From: Kondoa malvinella
Taxonomy: Eukaryota; Basidiomycota; Agaricostilbomycetes; Agaricostilbales; Kondoaceae
Assembly (NCBI GenBank): GCA_039545315.1
Contig: BCIM01000008.1
Location: forward strand, 124,001-188,000
Direction of reading: 5' to 3'
DNA: 64,000 bases
Below the pieces are notes generated by a model. That model worked only from the letters and a program-made list of their open reading frames with translations. It was not told the origin of the DNA and ran no database searches. A program made the position numbers and the translations under genes. Of the stretch, positions 47,818-60,615 are shown piece after piece (position 1 is the stretch's first letter; every line of letters starts with the position of its first letter).

Positions 47818-50771
47818 TCAATTGAAGGACAAATACTGGCCGAACAGGTCATTGTAGCCTGATAGATCTGCAGTAGTTGGGCAAGGAAAGTTGTTGAGAA
47901 GACCAAAGCCATCTGCAGATGTTGCTGGAGAATTAGGTGGGAAAGCCGAAGGATCCGTGAAGAGTTCCTTCCAATTGGATACCGCCAGGCGCTGATCGAA
48001 TAGTGATCAGCTACTGTAGATACTTGATACTTGAAATGTAGCCATACCTGTGCCGCGGGATCAACGGACTGCTCATAGTCTGACTGTCCGCGCTTTCGTT
48101 TTTCCTTCGATAAAGCGATAGACTGGCCAGACGCAGCTTCTGCTTCAACGAACCGATCTATCGGCATGTAAATCAGCTTCAGATACAAGAGCCAGGCGAG
48201 AGATCCTCACTGAGTAGCTGTTGAAGGAAGCTCGAAGCTTTCGAGATGCTGCCGAGGTCAATTTGACTATTCATTTGGTAAGACTAGCCTCGTGACTTCG
48301 GTCAACGAATTCACCTCAGTAAATTGATCCCACGCTGTAGCTGGTCTGCGATGTATGCAAACTCCGATCCATTTAGACTCTTGAGTCTACAGAATGCTCA
48401 GCAGATGCAGCAGGAGCATATCTTAGACATACCTAATGAGCAGGATCATGCTACATGAGAACAGACCAGTGCCTAGACCAGTATTACGCGCTGATGGTGC
48501 AGGTACCCTTCCAGGAAGCGTGTTGATGAGACTGATCGCAGAGTCGACACAAGTCGTCAAGGTGAGGCTGTACCGAGAGTCGGTGAGCGACTGTGGGAAC
48601 CAGTTGCGATGGATCCGCAGTAGATGGACTGCTGACAGTGAGCAGGCTTATTCACATGCAAGCAGTCAGACCTTACAGTGGTATATTCCTGTTACTACGC
48701 GCCGTTCGTACACTCTGTTAAACCGATCAGACTATGCATTGCTAATATAGATTTGGCTCACAGCTGCTCGTATGATATCGACGGCGTAGTAGAGGCGGCT
48801 AGCTGCTCGTCACTTTTATAGTATGCCGGTCGATTGTCCCATATAGAACATAGACTGGCATGTGCGCTGCATCATGTTTGAGAAGAGATCAATCACGAAA
48901 GAGACTATGCTCACCGTTTGACGGAGTCATAGCCAGCAGCCGGGCTCGCCTGATGTTCCATCACGAGCTTTTGCATCGGCACTAACATTTGAAAACGCAG
49001 CACGTTTAGGCTGCATTGCTGAAGAATTCTCATGTCAACATGCTGCTGCACGACTTGGAGAGAGAATTACCGTTCGTTGGTCAAGAACAGCTGGTAGCTG
49101 ATGTCCTACCATATCTTGATCGTCGATGTTGTGAGGAAGGGAAGAGTGGTTCTGAGAAGGAAAGAAAGCGCAGACATAACTTCTGTCGGCTGTGAATTGG
49201 CTGTCCATGTCCATCTAGCAGAAAACGTGTCAGACGCTAGAGATGTATTGCCCAATAATTCGGACCAAATTCCACATCACCCGACGACCCTCTTCTCTGC
49301 GTTTGACTTCAATCCATCGCTTGCCGTATCTCTTTTCTGTCTCCCTCGCAGAAAGATTGGGCAGCTCAGGTCCCAATTGATGCAAACCCAGTCGTCCGGC
49401 GATGCTGAGAGCTGAGCTGATGTATGTTATAGCGGACTCAGATCGCGATAACGATAGTAGAAAAGGAAATAATAAGCTGCACAAATTGAGCTACATATCT
49501 ATGTATCATAAAGAGCCTCACATGATGGCCTGAAGAGATGCGAGACAGTGGTGCTGCGTCCAGTCTCCCTTGTAAAGACATTGCATCGATTGTGCTGCCC
49601 AAAGTTCTACCATGTTATCTCGATTGCGAACATGTATGGTTTCGAGATCCGCTTCAGAAAGAATGGTTGCACCTGTAGCAAGCACAGCGAAAAAGAGACC
49701 CAAGAATTGCCAGTCTTCGTAGCTAAGCGTCGTATCTGGTGTCCAGGTCCATACATCCTCGCAACGCTTGAGAAAGTCGGGCACATGAAAGCAATGCATG
49801 TTGATCCATTCACGGTCAACAGCAGTCTTGACCAAAGATCGAGCTGTTGCGGGCGTGGGCAGAGACTCGAAGTCTGCCAGACTACTGAGTCTCGCATCGA
49901 AGGGATGGGTTGGATTCCTTGGTATCTGGACGTTGGCGCCTAAGAAAGTTGTGCTGTCTTCGACACCTTGATTTCGCGCATGAGAAGTACGAGCATAGGC
50001 CATATCTTCCAAAACCCTGGCGGCGTCGTCCATTGCCTCCATAGGTGCTACGTGATCATCAGAAGACTGGCTGGACGGTCGGGTAGCTGGATTTTGCGGG
50101 AGTGTATAATGCTGCATGTCATCGTTGGCAATTGGAATATCTTGCGATAATTGCGCCGGTCCTTCGCTATGCGAAAACGAATATGACGAGTCGAACATAG
50201 CGACGGAATGATCGTTCGCTTGTCCATTGACTAGCAGCCCTTGACCGACGAGAGATTGCAAGGTATGATGGACCTGTTGAAGGGCGCTTTCGTGTTCCTT
50301 TACCCTGTTAGCCAGCGTGACAAAGTCGGCTAGCGGCACATAGCCAATTGGAGCTTCTTGCTTGTCCCGCTATCCTGGATTGTCAGAGTAGCTTTGTGAA
50401 AGCCCTGCATGCTTACCTTGTATTCTGTACACGTCGCTTCGGTCCCATGTGCTTTGCAAGACGAGCACTAGCGCTGCCAGTCAGCGAAACTGACAGATGC
50501 CGGTTCGGGCATTGCACTAACAGGAAACACTCGATCACACTTGCTCTTGCCTGGCTGGCCTTCAGCATGAATATACTTCAAAATAGAATGAAGCTCACGT
50601 CTTCTGCAGTCGACACAAGCTTGCACACCTCTTTTGCGAGCTGCCTAAGTAGGACAGGTCTTAGCGGCCGAAATTGTACAGCTCTATAGGACTGACCTCT
50701 TGATACTTGAAAGCTAACGGAGTAAACAGCGGCGCTTGCTGGGACGTCGACGCTACAGGCTGCCCGTTCAT
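47818..50771 (-). CDS. Zn2Cys6 fungal transcription factor
   Basis: This is a binuclear zinc-cluster regulator. Spliced exons give the exact CX2CX6CX5CX2CX8C spacing, starting QACVDCRRRKSKCDRVFPC and continuing SSCKAHGTEATC. The cluster is cut by two introns. A leucine-rich helix follows (LADFVTLANRVKEHESALQQ), then the fungal middle-homology region (HPFDARLSSLADFESLP, DREWINMHCFHVPDFLKRCE, RLGLHQLGPE, GRRVMWNLV). The C-terminus reads WKELFTDPSAFPPNSPATSA and ends LFGQYLSFN at a TGA at 47818-47820. The start is taken at MNGQPVAS; an earlier in-frame ATG near 50885 is possible. It lies directly upstream of, and in the same direction as, the ABC transporter. Confidence 0.85.
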
Positions 50772-50962
50772 TGGTGCAGCGGTGATTGGTAATAAGAGCG
50801 GAGTCTTGAGATGGCCGTGGGGTAGCACTTGGATGCGCGTAGCAACTATCTGGAAGGGAGTAGCCTGCAAACCGTAGCATATCATATCGAGCTGCAAGTG
50901 CATGTAATCCTATGTCCGTTCAAATACCCTGTGAAGCCCGACTAGAAGGAACGCCAAACCCA

Positions 50963-52379
50963 TCATAGCTGCAACAGTCTCTTGACTTCCTTCTCCCAGC
51001 CTCCGTCCTTCAGCTTGTTGAGGATTTCAGGCGAGATTCCGGTTTCGTTACATCTTTCCTCTGCATCCGTGCTAGACTCGAAATTCAGGTCCAACCGTAC
51101 CTCTCCATTCTTCACCAAAACCGTCCCGCCGAACTCAGCTACATCATCGTCGATGTTGACGCGTAAGTCGACATCAATGGACAAACGGATAATTATAGAC
51201 GGCTTGCTTGCGGAGAGATTCTTCAACTCGGTCGACAGAAAGGAAGGATAGGCGATCTTAGGTTGTTGAAGATAGATGGTATCGCTGTAATTGATGTCGA
51301 TACGTTGTAAAGCAGGGAAGTCCTGCGGGTTGATCGCTTGGCTCCACTTGAATGCTCGACCGAATTTCTTGACCGAGTATACTGACGAGTCGACACGAGT
51401 AAGAGTGGACTGGCAAGGTAAGGTAGACAGAAAGGCGAAGACAGACGCGTCAGGGGAATCGCGCTGTAGTTCGAGGTTGCCTTTGATAGATCTCAGATTC
51501 ACCAATCTGCGCAGAAATGGTGCCAACGACATGCAGCTACCAGATCCATTCCACTGCAATCGAGCCAGCTTGCCCCATATGTCGACTTCGAAGTCGAACG
51601 CTAATGTGGGTATGACAGATGAGGAAATGTCATAACTATCGACGGCATGTTCGACGGCGGAAAATCCCAATTGTGACATGCAAGCCATGAGAACAGCGAA
51701 GTTTTCGATGGTGGCTGGCGTATGTATGTCGATACTCCTGTCTCGGCCGGGTATATCTTTGACAAATACGGTGTGGTCGGAAGCCACTGGAATTAGAGTG
51801 AGTCCAAATTGCAGCATCAATTCGACAAGACCAATTACCAGTGCGATGATTGGATATGATGTAGCTCAATTTTGGGCACATGACAAGCACAGGCAGAAAA
51901 GCTGTGATGCAAGCAAATCCTTGGACACATTCGAAGATGGTGATGCGCTCTAGATTGGCCAAGCTGGATGATTCTTCGGCATCTGAAAGTAGTCTCTCTT
52001 GTGCCCTTGCCCACCCTTGACCGTAAACACTCAGCTCTTTCAGGCTCGAAAGCTTCCCGATCCACTGCAGCAAGCTGTTGACGCCTAAGCGAGTGCGACC
52101 CGCCTCTTCTCCTGACACAATAGGTACATTCACATATACATTCAAAACCTTGGACAAGAGCTTAGTGTCTTTGGCAACAGCATTGAAGACTGGCGAATTC
52201 TTTTGGAGAGGCCATCGCAAGCAGCTCTGGAACAGCACTTCCAACGTGATAGAGGCGAACTTCTTCGAGACAAGGTAGATTTGCCTGACCTGATCTGACC
52301 TAGGTGCTGTTCTGCTGTCGGCAGTGTCGAGAACTTCCGTGACGACATCGATGAGCAGCTCATTCGGAATGGTGTCCAT
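50963..52379 (-). CDS. F-box-like hypothetical protein
   Basis: The N-terminus MDTIPNELLIDVVTEVLDTA, followed by VRQIYLVSKKFASITLEVLF, is F-box-like. The rest has weak leucine-rich spacing (KLSSLKELSVYG, SLANLERITIFE, RLVNLRSIKGNLEL, FPALQRIDINYSD). The end reads GWEKEVKRLLQL. One intron near 51790-51850 joins two long open exons. It shares the layout, but not clear sequence, with the tandem pair at 8.5-11.7 kb. The function is unknown; such proteins are often expanded in basidiomycetes. Confidence 0.65.
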
Positions 52380-52893
52380 GATTTAAAAGGCTGTTGTAAA
52401 GCTGTTGGAAGTCTTGTGCGAGAGCAAGAATGCTTGCAGATGAATGAAGAATTGAACGAGATTGAGACGCCGGCAAAAGACAGCACAAGCAGAATATTGG
52501 CTTTTAGATGTGATGCACAGCAGGGCGGTTGGTATAGCAGTCAAGGGTATCTCGTACAGGAGCGTATCGGCTCAATAATGCGAATGCCTTCGTGGTCACA
52601 ATCAACGTGAATTCGTGAAAGCCATTATGTAGCAACTTGAAGGTATTTACGGTAATTCGCAGCTAGAAACAGGCATACTGTGTCTTTCCGTCTCTAGAGG
52701 ACGTAACGAAAAGAACCTCAGAGGGGCTTATGTTGAGCCTAGTGCTGGAACAGAGCCTCGAGATATCCATATAGCATGCATTAAAGACAAACTGAAAGGA
52801 CGTCTCATACACCCCAGAGCTGATGCTCTTTACATCCTATATTCAAGTTGAAGTCTGTCCGAAAAACAAATCAGGGACCGACAACACGAGACG
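52380..52893. other. Intergenic region, no gene seen
   Basis: About 510 bases between the start of the F-box-like gene and the stop of the PPPY-ending gene. There are no supported frames and no RNA gene. It presumably contains the promoter of the F-box-like gene and the upstream gene's terminator. Confidence 0.35.
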
Positions 52894-53618
52894 CTATGTA
52901 CTGTATGGCGGAGGCGCTTCATCCGAACCGTCTATGCTGATACGCAGAGCGTTCAAAACGTTGCTTTCCGTAGGAGATTCGCCTTTCTGGCGAGCTGATT
53001 GATTGCGAGACGATGATTGATAGATGGATGACACCACGTTCTCGACGCGCAAGCAAAGGTATGCTGCATGATCATTGAAATGCCGAATTGGTTGTTGAGG
53101 CTTCTGCGGTCGAGTGCGCATCAATTCTGAGCGAAAAGTATCAGCTCAATTCCGAAAAGCAAGCTGCGCGACTTACTGCATGCTACACTCAAATGATCTA
53201 GCAGATCCAGCTGAACCGAATGCTCGAAATGTCGCTGCCAAAATCCACTCCTGCTCTTGATGTTCGCGCTTTCCTATCAAAAACCTTCAAGCTTCTGTCT
53301 ACCACCGCCTCTTGCTGTTCCGTGTGTAGTTCGAGGCCTTCGTCCACTTGAGGAAGATCTCTTTAAGACCATTGGAACCGCTGCGGATAGTATTGATCCA
53401 TCCAGTTGACCAGTATTTGTTCCATCGCGTCATTCCATCTTGTTTCCATGCCGTGAGCACGCCAAAGCTCATTGCTGAGTGCTTGGTATTGATTTTGGCC
53501 GGAGGTATACATGGAGGTTGATGAGAGAAGAGAAAGAATTGCAAACGCGAGCTTGCTTTGTTGTTTCAAAAAGGCCTGGAATGGACCTATTCTTGACAGG
53601 AGGCTGATTTTGAGCCAT
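52894..53618 (-). CDS. Hypothetical protein ending in a PPPY motif (exon structure unresolved)
   Basis: The secure part is the last exon: TRPQKPQQPIRHFNDHAAYL, then CLRVENVVSSIYQSSSRNQS, ending GSDEAPPPYST at a TAG at 52894-52896. An upstream exon reads SGFWQRHFEHSVQLDLLDHL, joined by a GTAAGT..CAG intron near 53125-53178. Further upstream the frame with WRAHGMETRWNDAMEQILVN and the start MAQNQPPVKNRSIPGLF need splices I could not place. PPPY is a ligand for WW domains such as those of Rsp5/Nedd4 ubiquitin ligases, so an adaptor or trafficking role is possible (inference). Confidence 0.4.
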
Positions 53619-54094
53619 CTAGCATGACAAACAACATCATTAGAGTTGCAAGTCGCGTTTTGGAATGGTCACTCACCTTGAACGATTCCTTTGAAGATAG
53701 AGGAGAGAGATAGGATACCAAAGAAAGAGCAGGACAGCAGGCAATGATGATGGTCCAAGAAGAGAAGAGAAGAAGAGCTTTTTCTTGAGGTCAGTCGAGC
53801 CAAAACAAGGGAACTATTATATCCAAAACCCGAAATGTGACTAAGGCTCGAAGTGTCCTGGCCATGCTAGAGTGTTCTGACCCAAGAAGAACAGAAAGCG
53901 AGCCGTGAAACGCAAGAATAACGAACAGGAAAGACAGTAAGAGGGATACCTTGGCTCGATGGTCAAACGGCACTTTCCCAGCCAAAATTACATTCACAAA
54001 AAAAAGGACTTGCTGGGACTTTATATTATCGTAACCGCTTGGGTATACACGTACAAGAAGGAGGAGAAAGAGGTCGTAAGAAAGAGGATATCGA
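53619..54094. other. Intergenic region downstream of SEC4
   Basis: About 475 bases. Open frames here are short, pyrimidine/purine-biased and unconvincing. One minus-strand stretch near 53700-53780 is strongly hydrophobic and could be a first exon of the PPPY gene. Otherwise it appears to be the SEC4 3' region and a promoter. Confidence 0.3.
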
Positions 54095-55075
<981 letters not shown>

Positions 55076-55233
55076 TCTTGTATTTCTATCGCGAGGCTTA
55101 TTGAAGCAGAGCGAGAATGCAGAGAGAGATGGCGGTATGAGGGTGAAAAGAGGTCTCGAGTCTTTTGGAAGTCGTGCCTTGGACAGCGACGACACAGCGA
55201 TAACGTGATTGGCCGTGCGACAACTGCAGTAGG
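55076..55233. promoter_or_regulatory. Short bidirectional promoter region between SEC4 and NIC96
   Basis: Only 158 bases separate the two divergent ATGs, so the promoters must overlap. The GTGATTGGCCG word at 55205-55215 contains a CCAAT box on the minus strand (ATTGG), a common fungal promoter element that could serve both genes. Confidence 0.45.
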
Positions 55234-58200
55234 ATGGACAGGCCCACGCTAGCCTCGATATTGGAGCAAAGCAAGAAATTGTCTTCGTCTATTCAAGATC
55301 CTTATAATGCTTCACCTGCGCGCGGAAACGGCCTCACTGCGTCTGCTTCAGGCTACGGCTATACGCCCACCAGCAGCGCTCCTTCAGGCTATGGCTTGCC
55401 TTCCATTGAATTGGGTTTGGAGCAAATTGAACAACAGTCTCGAAGATTAGCTGCCAGAAGCGCGTATGCAGCTCAGCAACCTGGCCTGTTTGCTTCATCT
55501 GGACCATCTAGCTTTGATGCGGCCAACAGAGAAGACGAGGCTGCCAAAGCCCAATACCTTTTAGCTCAAGCTCAAGTTGATGCCTCTGCATTGAACCGCA
55601 CTCTCGCTTCGTTGCAACCTCAAAATGCTTTCGCTCCTCTACAAGCACACGCAGACAATGACATTTCCTTTTTGACTCGACAAGCCCATCAATCCATCCT
55701 TGTTGATTGCGTAGAACAAGGTCGACAAGAAACCATGCGCGATTTCTACACTTCGTTGCGAGAAGACATGTTTCGCGATTGGGAGAAACAAAAACAATCC
55801 ATCTTTGAAGAATTAGGTCGACATCATCCTGCCTTGCTGTCCAATTCCGAAGACCCTTCATCCTCTTCTTCCCCTCATCGAAAATTACGCAAATCTACTG
55901 GGTACGGCAGTAACGCTACTTCCGCCTCGTACCTCAATCAAGCTGCTTCCCTTGGTCCTGGTTCGGAATTGGCTTTGCATACAAAAATGATGAAGTACGA
56001 CACTGTCATTGCTCGATTGAACGAATGTCGAAAATCAAACACCAGCATTGGTATACTCACTCTTCTTTCCGATGCCATGTCACAATCAAACTCGGGATTC
56101 AGTATGGGCCAGACTTCAGATCGAGCGCTACCATTGCAAGACACGTATGCTTTGTTAAAGTACATTTTGGGCGAAAAGGATTGCGTAGGGCAGCAAGGCG
56201 AGTTTGTCAAGGATGAGAAGAAAGCTGGGCAGTGTGCTTCGGCTTATGCTGTTCAGGGTGCAGAAGGGAAAGCTGGTGTTGAGTTCAGGATGCAAGTTGC
56301 TGGAGGGAGCAAAGCTTTCTTGGAAGACCAGTAGGGCTCTTTCTTAGCTTGACGAGATCCTGTCTGACATATCGAACAGATTCATGAAACACGTCGAAGC
56401 GACACTACTGAAGAACCCGCAACAAGCAGAGCTCGGTGGTCTACCCAGCAACAGCCACAAGATTCGCGCCTATGTCAAAATCGTCTACTCGCTTCAATCG
56501 GGCGGCTGGAGTCCGATACTGGAAGTGATTGGCGGTCAACCCATCTGGGCTAGGATCTTCTTTCTCCTTCGAGCAGGTTTCAAATCGGATGCGCTTGCTT
56601 GTGCTCAATCGAAAGAGTTCCTGAGCGGCATCAACGCTTCAGAACCCAATTTCATGTCGTACTTTAAAGATTGGGCGCAGAATGGAACGTGAGCCGACTT
56701 CTTGCCCGTGGTCGATTGATCCTGATGTGTTGTACAGCTTAACCAAGAACAATCGAGAACGCTTCTTGAACGAATACAACCAGAAGATCCGCTACCTTCA
56801 CCCTGCATCCTCTTCAAACCCACTTTCAGGCTCATCCGCGGCAGACCCGTTCAAGCTCGCATTATACAAAATTGTCGGTCGAGCAGATCTCAACAAGCGC
56901 AATATCCCAGGCGTAACAGACAAGACTGAACATTGGCTCTGGCTACAACTCGCTCTAGTTCATGAACAAGTAGAGACTGCAACTTCTGCCGCAGTCAACG
57001 CAAGCAGCAACACCCCTCGAACGGATAGCTATGGTCTGAGGGATTTGGCCAACGTCTTGAGAAAGTTTGGCGAGGATCATTGGGACCCGAAACGCGATCG
57101 ACCGGGATTGTATTTCCAAGTCTTGCTGATGAGTGGGCAATTCGAAAGGGTGCGTGTGGATGTCCCAATTTCGGTCAAAGACTGATATAAGATTTCCATG
57201 TACGCGCAGGCTGTCGCTTTCCTTTACAGCAGACAAGCGCATCGAACGGATGCTGTGCACTTTGCGATCGCCCTGGCGTATTATGGCCTGATAAAAGTTC
57301 CGGATTCCTCCAAGCTCGCAGAGATGGACTATCGTATGCCTCGTCATCGTCTGTTCTTTGATGTAGCTTACTTATGCCGGTCCATACAGTCACAGCAGAG
57401 ATGGACGCCCAAGGCTATGAAGTCTGCCGACTGAACTTTGCCAAATTCCTTCATCGCTACTATTGGTCTTTCGTCAAAGCCGATCCGACGCATGCGCTAC
57501 AGTACATTGCGCTAATTAGTCTCGGTACACCAGAGAACAATGCTGTAAAAGAAGATCAAAAGGCGATCGTGGCTGATTATGTCAAGGAACTGTTGGTGCA
57601 TAGTAAGTCCTATGCAGCGCTTTTGGGCGAGCTGGATACAGAGGGCAAGAAGTTGGTTAGTCCATCGCTTTTAATTCCTGCGCAAATGCTGACTTGCTTG
57701 GACAGCCTGGTGCTATACCGCAAAACGCTGGGCTGCTGGGTGTAGAAGACCCGAAATCCTGGATCAAGTCCATAGTCGGTTCAGTCGTCACCTCAGCAGA
57801 TTCGAACGTCTCTTTCAACGACATTATCCTTCTCTACAACATTGCCGAAAACTACGATAGCGTCATTGCGACTCTGAACAGTGAATTAGGAAGCTCCCTC
57901 TCTCAGCCTTCTCAGCCAAACGTACAGCTCAACTCTACTACTGCTTCTCAAGATGTCCTTGCAACGGCCAAGAGCGTCCTGGAACACTATGAAGCGAATG
58001 GTGTTCGCCTGAATCGGAACGCCAGGGAAACTTTGCAGAAACTGATCAAGCTCAAAGATGCTTTCGGAATGTTTGAATCTGGTCGATTGGATGATGCTTT
58101 AGTCGTGCGTCATTTTTCCTTACATTTATGCAGGCGCTCAAAGAGAGATAGACTTTTGAATCCGTCAATCTCGTTCCGTTACAATCGGAAGGCGATGTAG

Positions 58201-58576
58201 TACCGATCATCAAAGCTGCTGACGACTTTAAGACATTGGATGAAGCAATCGTTAGGAATTTCGATGCGATACTACTCTTTGCTATGAACATTCTCTTTTC
58301 TATACATCAGCGGATGAAAGAGTCGCCTTATGGTGACATCAGTCGGCAGAATGTAAGTCATCTTGATTGATTAGCACCATTGATTGAGCTGATTTTTCGA
58401 TGTAGCGCATGACGACGGTGCGAACGAAAGCGCGAGCTTTGATGATGTTTGCGGGAGTAAGTTTCGAGCTGCCCTAATAAGAGGTCATTATTCATATTTG
58501 TCGACAGATGCTCCGCTACAAATTGTCAGCCGAGACATACCACCAGCTATCGCGGCAAGAGGTCTATTTGCACTAA
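55234..58576 (+). CDS. NIC96: Nucleoporin NIC96/NUP93
   Basis: This is a large alpha-helical scaffold nucleoporin of the nuclear-pore inner ring. Seen: an N-terminal helix MDRPTLASILEQSKKLSSSI, an IELGLEQIEQQSRRLAAR coiled coil, a long helical body (KHVEATLLKNPQQAELGG, QSGGWSPILEVIGGQPIWAR, FLNEYNQKIRYLHP, DKTEHWLWLQLALVHEQVET, GLYFQVLLMSGQFERV, AVAFLYSRQAHRTDAVHFAI) and a C-terminus MLRYKLSAETYHQLSRQEVY. Phase-consistent introns join the long exons, for example a GTAGGG donor at 56332. The stop TAA is at 58574-58576. The length of around 960-1000 residues fits the family. Confidence 0.92.
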
Positions 58577-58635
58577 GGGGTTCTCAAAGGCGAAATTGTA
58601 CATTGCAGAATAGCATCTGTTTTCCTTAGTCGCGA

Positions 58636-59408
58636 TCAAACAGAACCGCCGTACCCTGATGCGCCTGCTGCCCCGCCTGCATCATCATCCTCGACGAAAG
58701 TAGCTTCAGGGTTCTTCTTTTCCTTTGCTGCCCATTCAGTCCAGCTTCCTTTAAAGTTTCTCACACTATCACAGACTCAATCAGACACAGCCACAACGAG
58801 GGTAAGAATAAGCATACTTCTTGAACCCAGCTTTGTTCAATGCCTCTAGAGCAGATTGACTGCGTTGCCCGCTCTTACATGTAGTAATAATTTCTTGAGC
58901 TTTAGTAGGTTTCTTGAACCCATATGCACGAGTGAAATCGCCATCATCCATGCTCAATGCCTTGTCTAGGGAAGATAACGGGCTGGTTTAACGAATTAGT
59001 ATGAGGATCTAGTAAACGGGCTAGAGGCTTACACGTTGACTGAAGATGGGATAGAGCCTTGCATCACTTCAGCTGGTTCTCTAACATCTGCTCTCCATGT
59101 CAGCTATTGTTGCATTGGTGGATCGACGCGACAGACCCATAATGAGGATGTTCTGTTTGATATCCACATGAGCCACAAAATTGCTACACAAGAGACATTA
59201 TACATACATCAGAAGGGTTCTTTGTAATAGGTTTTAGCTCTTCATAAGTAATGACAGAGGCTTTCCGGGCAGCTGGCGACGCAGTAAAGTTGCGAGCGGG
59301 AAGAAATTGCGTTGCAGGCGCTAAACGAGGCAACTGGCGTGGCAGAGGCCTGGCTACAGCGATGGACGCTGTTCTGCTTGTGTATCTCAAAGTTGTTGCG
59401 AGCTTCAT
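58636..59408 (-). CDS. Rhodanese-domain sulfurtransferase, mitochondrial (tandem copy A)
   Basis: This is a single-domain rhodanese that moves sulfane sulfur. Seen: a presequence rich in Arg, Ala and Thr (MKLATTLRYTSRTASIAVAR), SVITYEELKPITKNPSD, a CH2A-type region PSSVNVPLSSLDKALSM, the active-site cysteine loop TCKSGQRSQSALEALNKAGF, and FKGSWTEWAAKEKK with an acidic Gly-rich tail ending SGYGGSV. The stop TGA is at 58636-58638. A similar gene follows directly upstream on the same strand. Confidence 0.85.
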
Positions 59409-59942
59409 GGTCGATGATGTCAAAGCAGCTAAAGAGCGATATTCGAAGTGGTCCTTGAGCGCTCATATCTGTCCTGACTGTACTATGTACATGATTCATG
59501 CCCAGGTCCGCAAGGGGACTCGTTGCCTATTCATAGTCTGCTGCCTTTTCTTCGTTGAGGCATCGTGGTCGATGTTGCGGTTGCTGCATAGGTCTTCTTA
59601 ATCCCTCTTGGCCATTCATCCAGCTACGCATGACTCTCTTGCTGCTTTTGAGGGTCTCCTCCTTTTCGTCCAAACTCGAGAAAGGCAGCGCATAGCAACA
59701 AAGCTCAACCAGCGTGCTGGGCTTCGAGGAACGAATATGTTGATGCACTGTACTTCCTAGACAGAGTAGAATGAGCCGCAGTCCGCAGCAGGCTATTTTG
59801 ACGTACCTTTGTTGCACATCCCTTTAATGAGAACTGCTGTTGATCCAGCGCTGTCTTCCAGGCGACCATTTTCTCCGCAGTGCTACTGAATCAAGGCAGT
59901 CGCTTCTCTTGCAGACCATTCCTGTCTCTCGATCAGAATCGC

Positions 59943-60477
59943 TCATTGGCAAGACATGCGTCTTACATTCCAACTCCCCTTATAATTCCGAATACTAACA
60001 CCACGAATAAGCACCTAGACATATCAAAACACATGTCTGCTTACTTTGTGTACCCAGCCTTGATCATAGCCTCGAGCGCTAAACCACTTCTTCGCCCACT
60101 TCGACAAGTCAAAATGATGGCCTGACCCTCTGACGGTTTGCTAAAGCCATAAGCGCGGAAGAAGCGTTGTGAAGGTAGATCCAACGCAGTGTAGAGTTCT
60201 GATAGTGGAACATTATGCGAGAATGGGATAAAGCCGTGTTCTGCTATTTCTTCGCGTTCTCGCACGTCTGACGCATTATGAGCAGTTATTTCTTGTGCTC
60301 TCCAAACGAGCGAGCTGACCGATAACAAGTATGTCCTGTAGGATTCAATCAGCGGATTTCAACAGTCTGAGCTGTATACGTGCATACCTTTGACGCAGCT
60401 CTGGTGAGCGATTTGAGTTCTTCATAGGTCACAGGCCCAGTCGCGACAGGAGGAATATCCTCATATGAAAGCTCCAT
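59943..60477 (-). CDS. Rhodanese-domain protein (tandem copy B)
   Basis: This protein is a paralogue of the neighbouring rhodanese. Seen: PVTYEELKSLTRAASK at the N-terminus, ILVIDVREREEIAEHGFIPF, LYTALDLPSQRFFRAYGFSK and the active-site loop TCRSGRRSGLALEAMIKAGY. It lacks a mitochondrial presequence: it starts MELSYEDIPPVATG, so it may be cytosolic. The last exon reads IRNYKGSWN and then either stops at 59943 or continues through another intron to a stop at about 59793. The identity is firm but the 3' end is not. Confidence 0.75.
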
Positions 60478-60615
60478 GTATCACAATGCTAGATCTGGGA
60501 GGCTCTAGCGCCAATGCAAAGACATGTTGAATTGCGAGATGGTCATCATGCATGAACAACCCTTATCGTATCGGATTGAAGTGTTTTATTTCACAAGCAT
60601 AAGATTGCACAAGTC

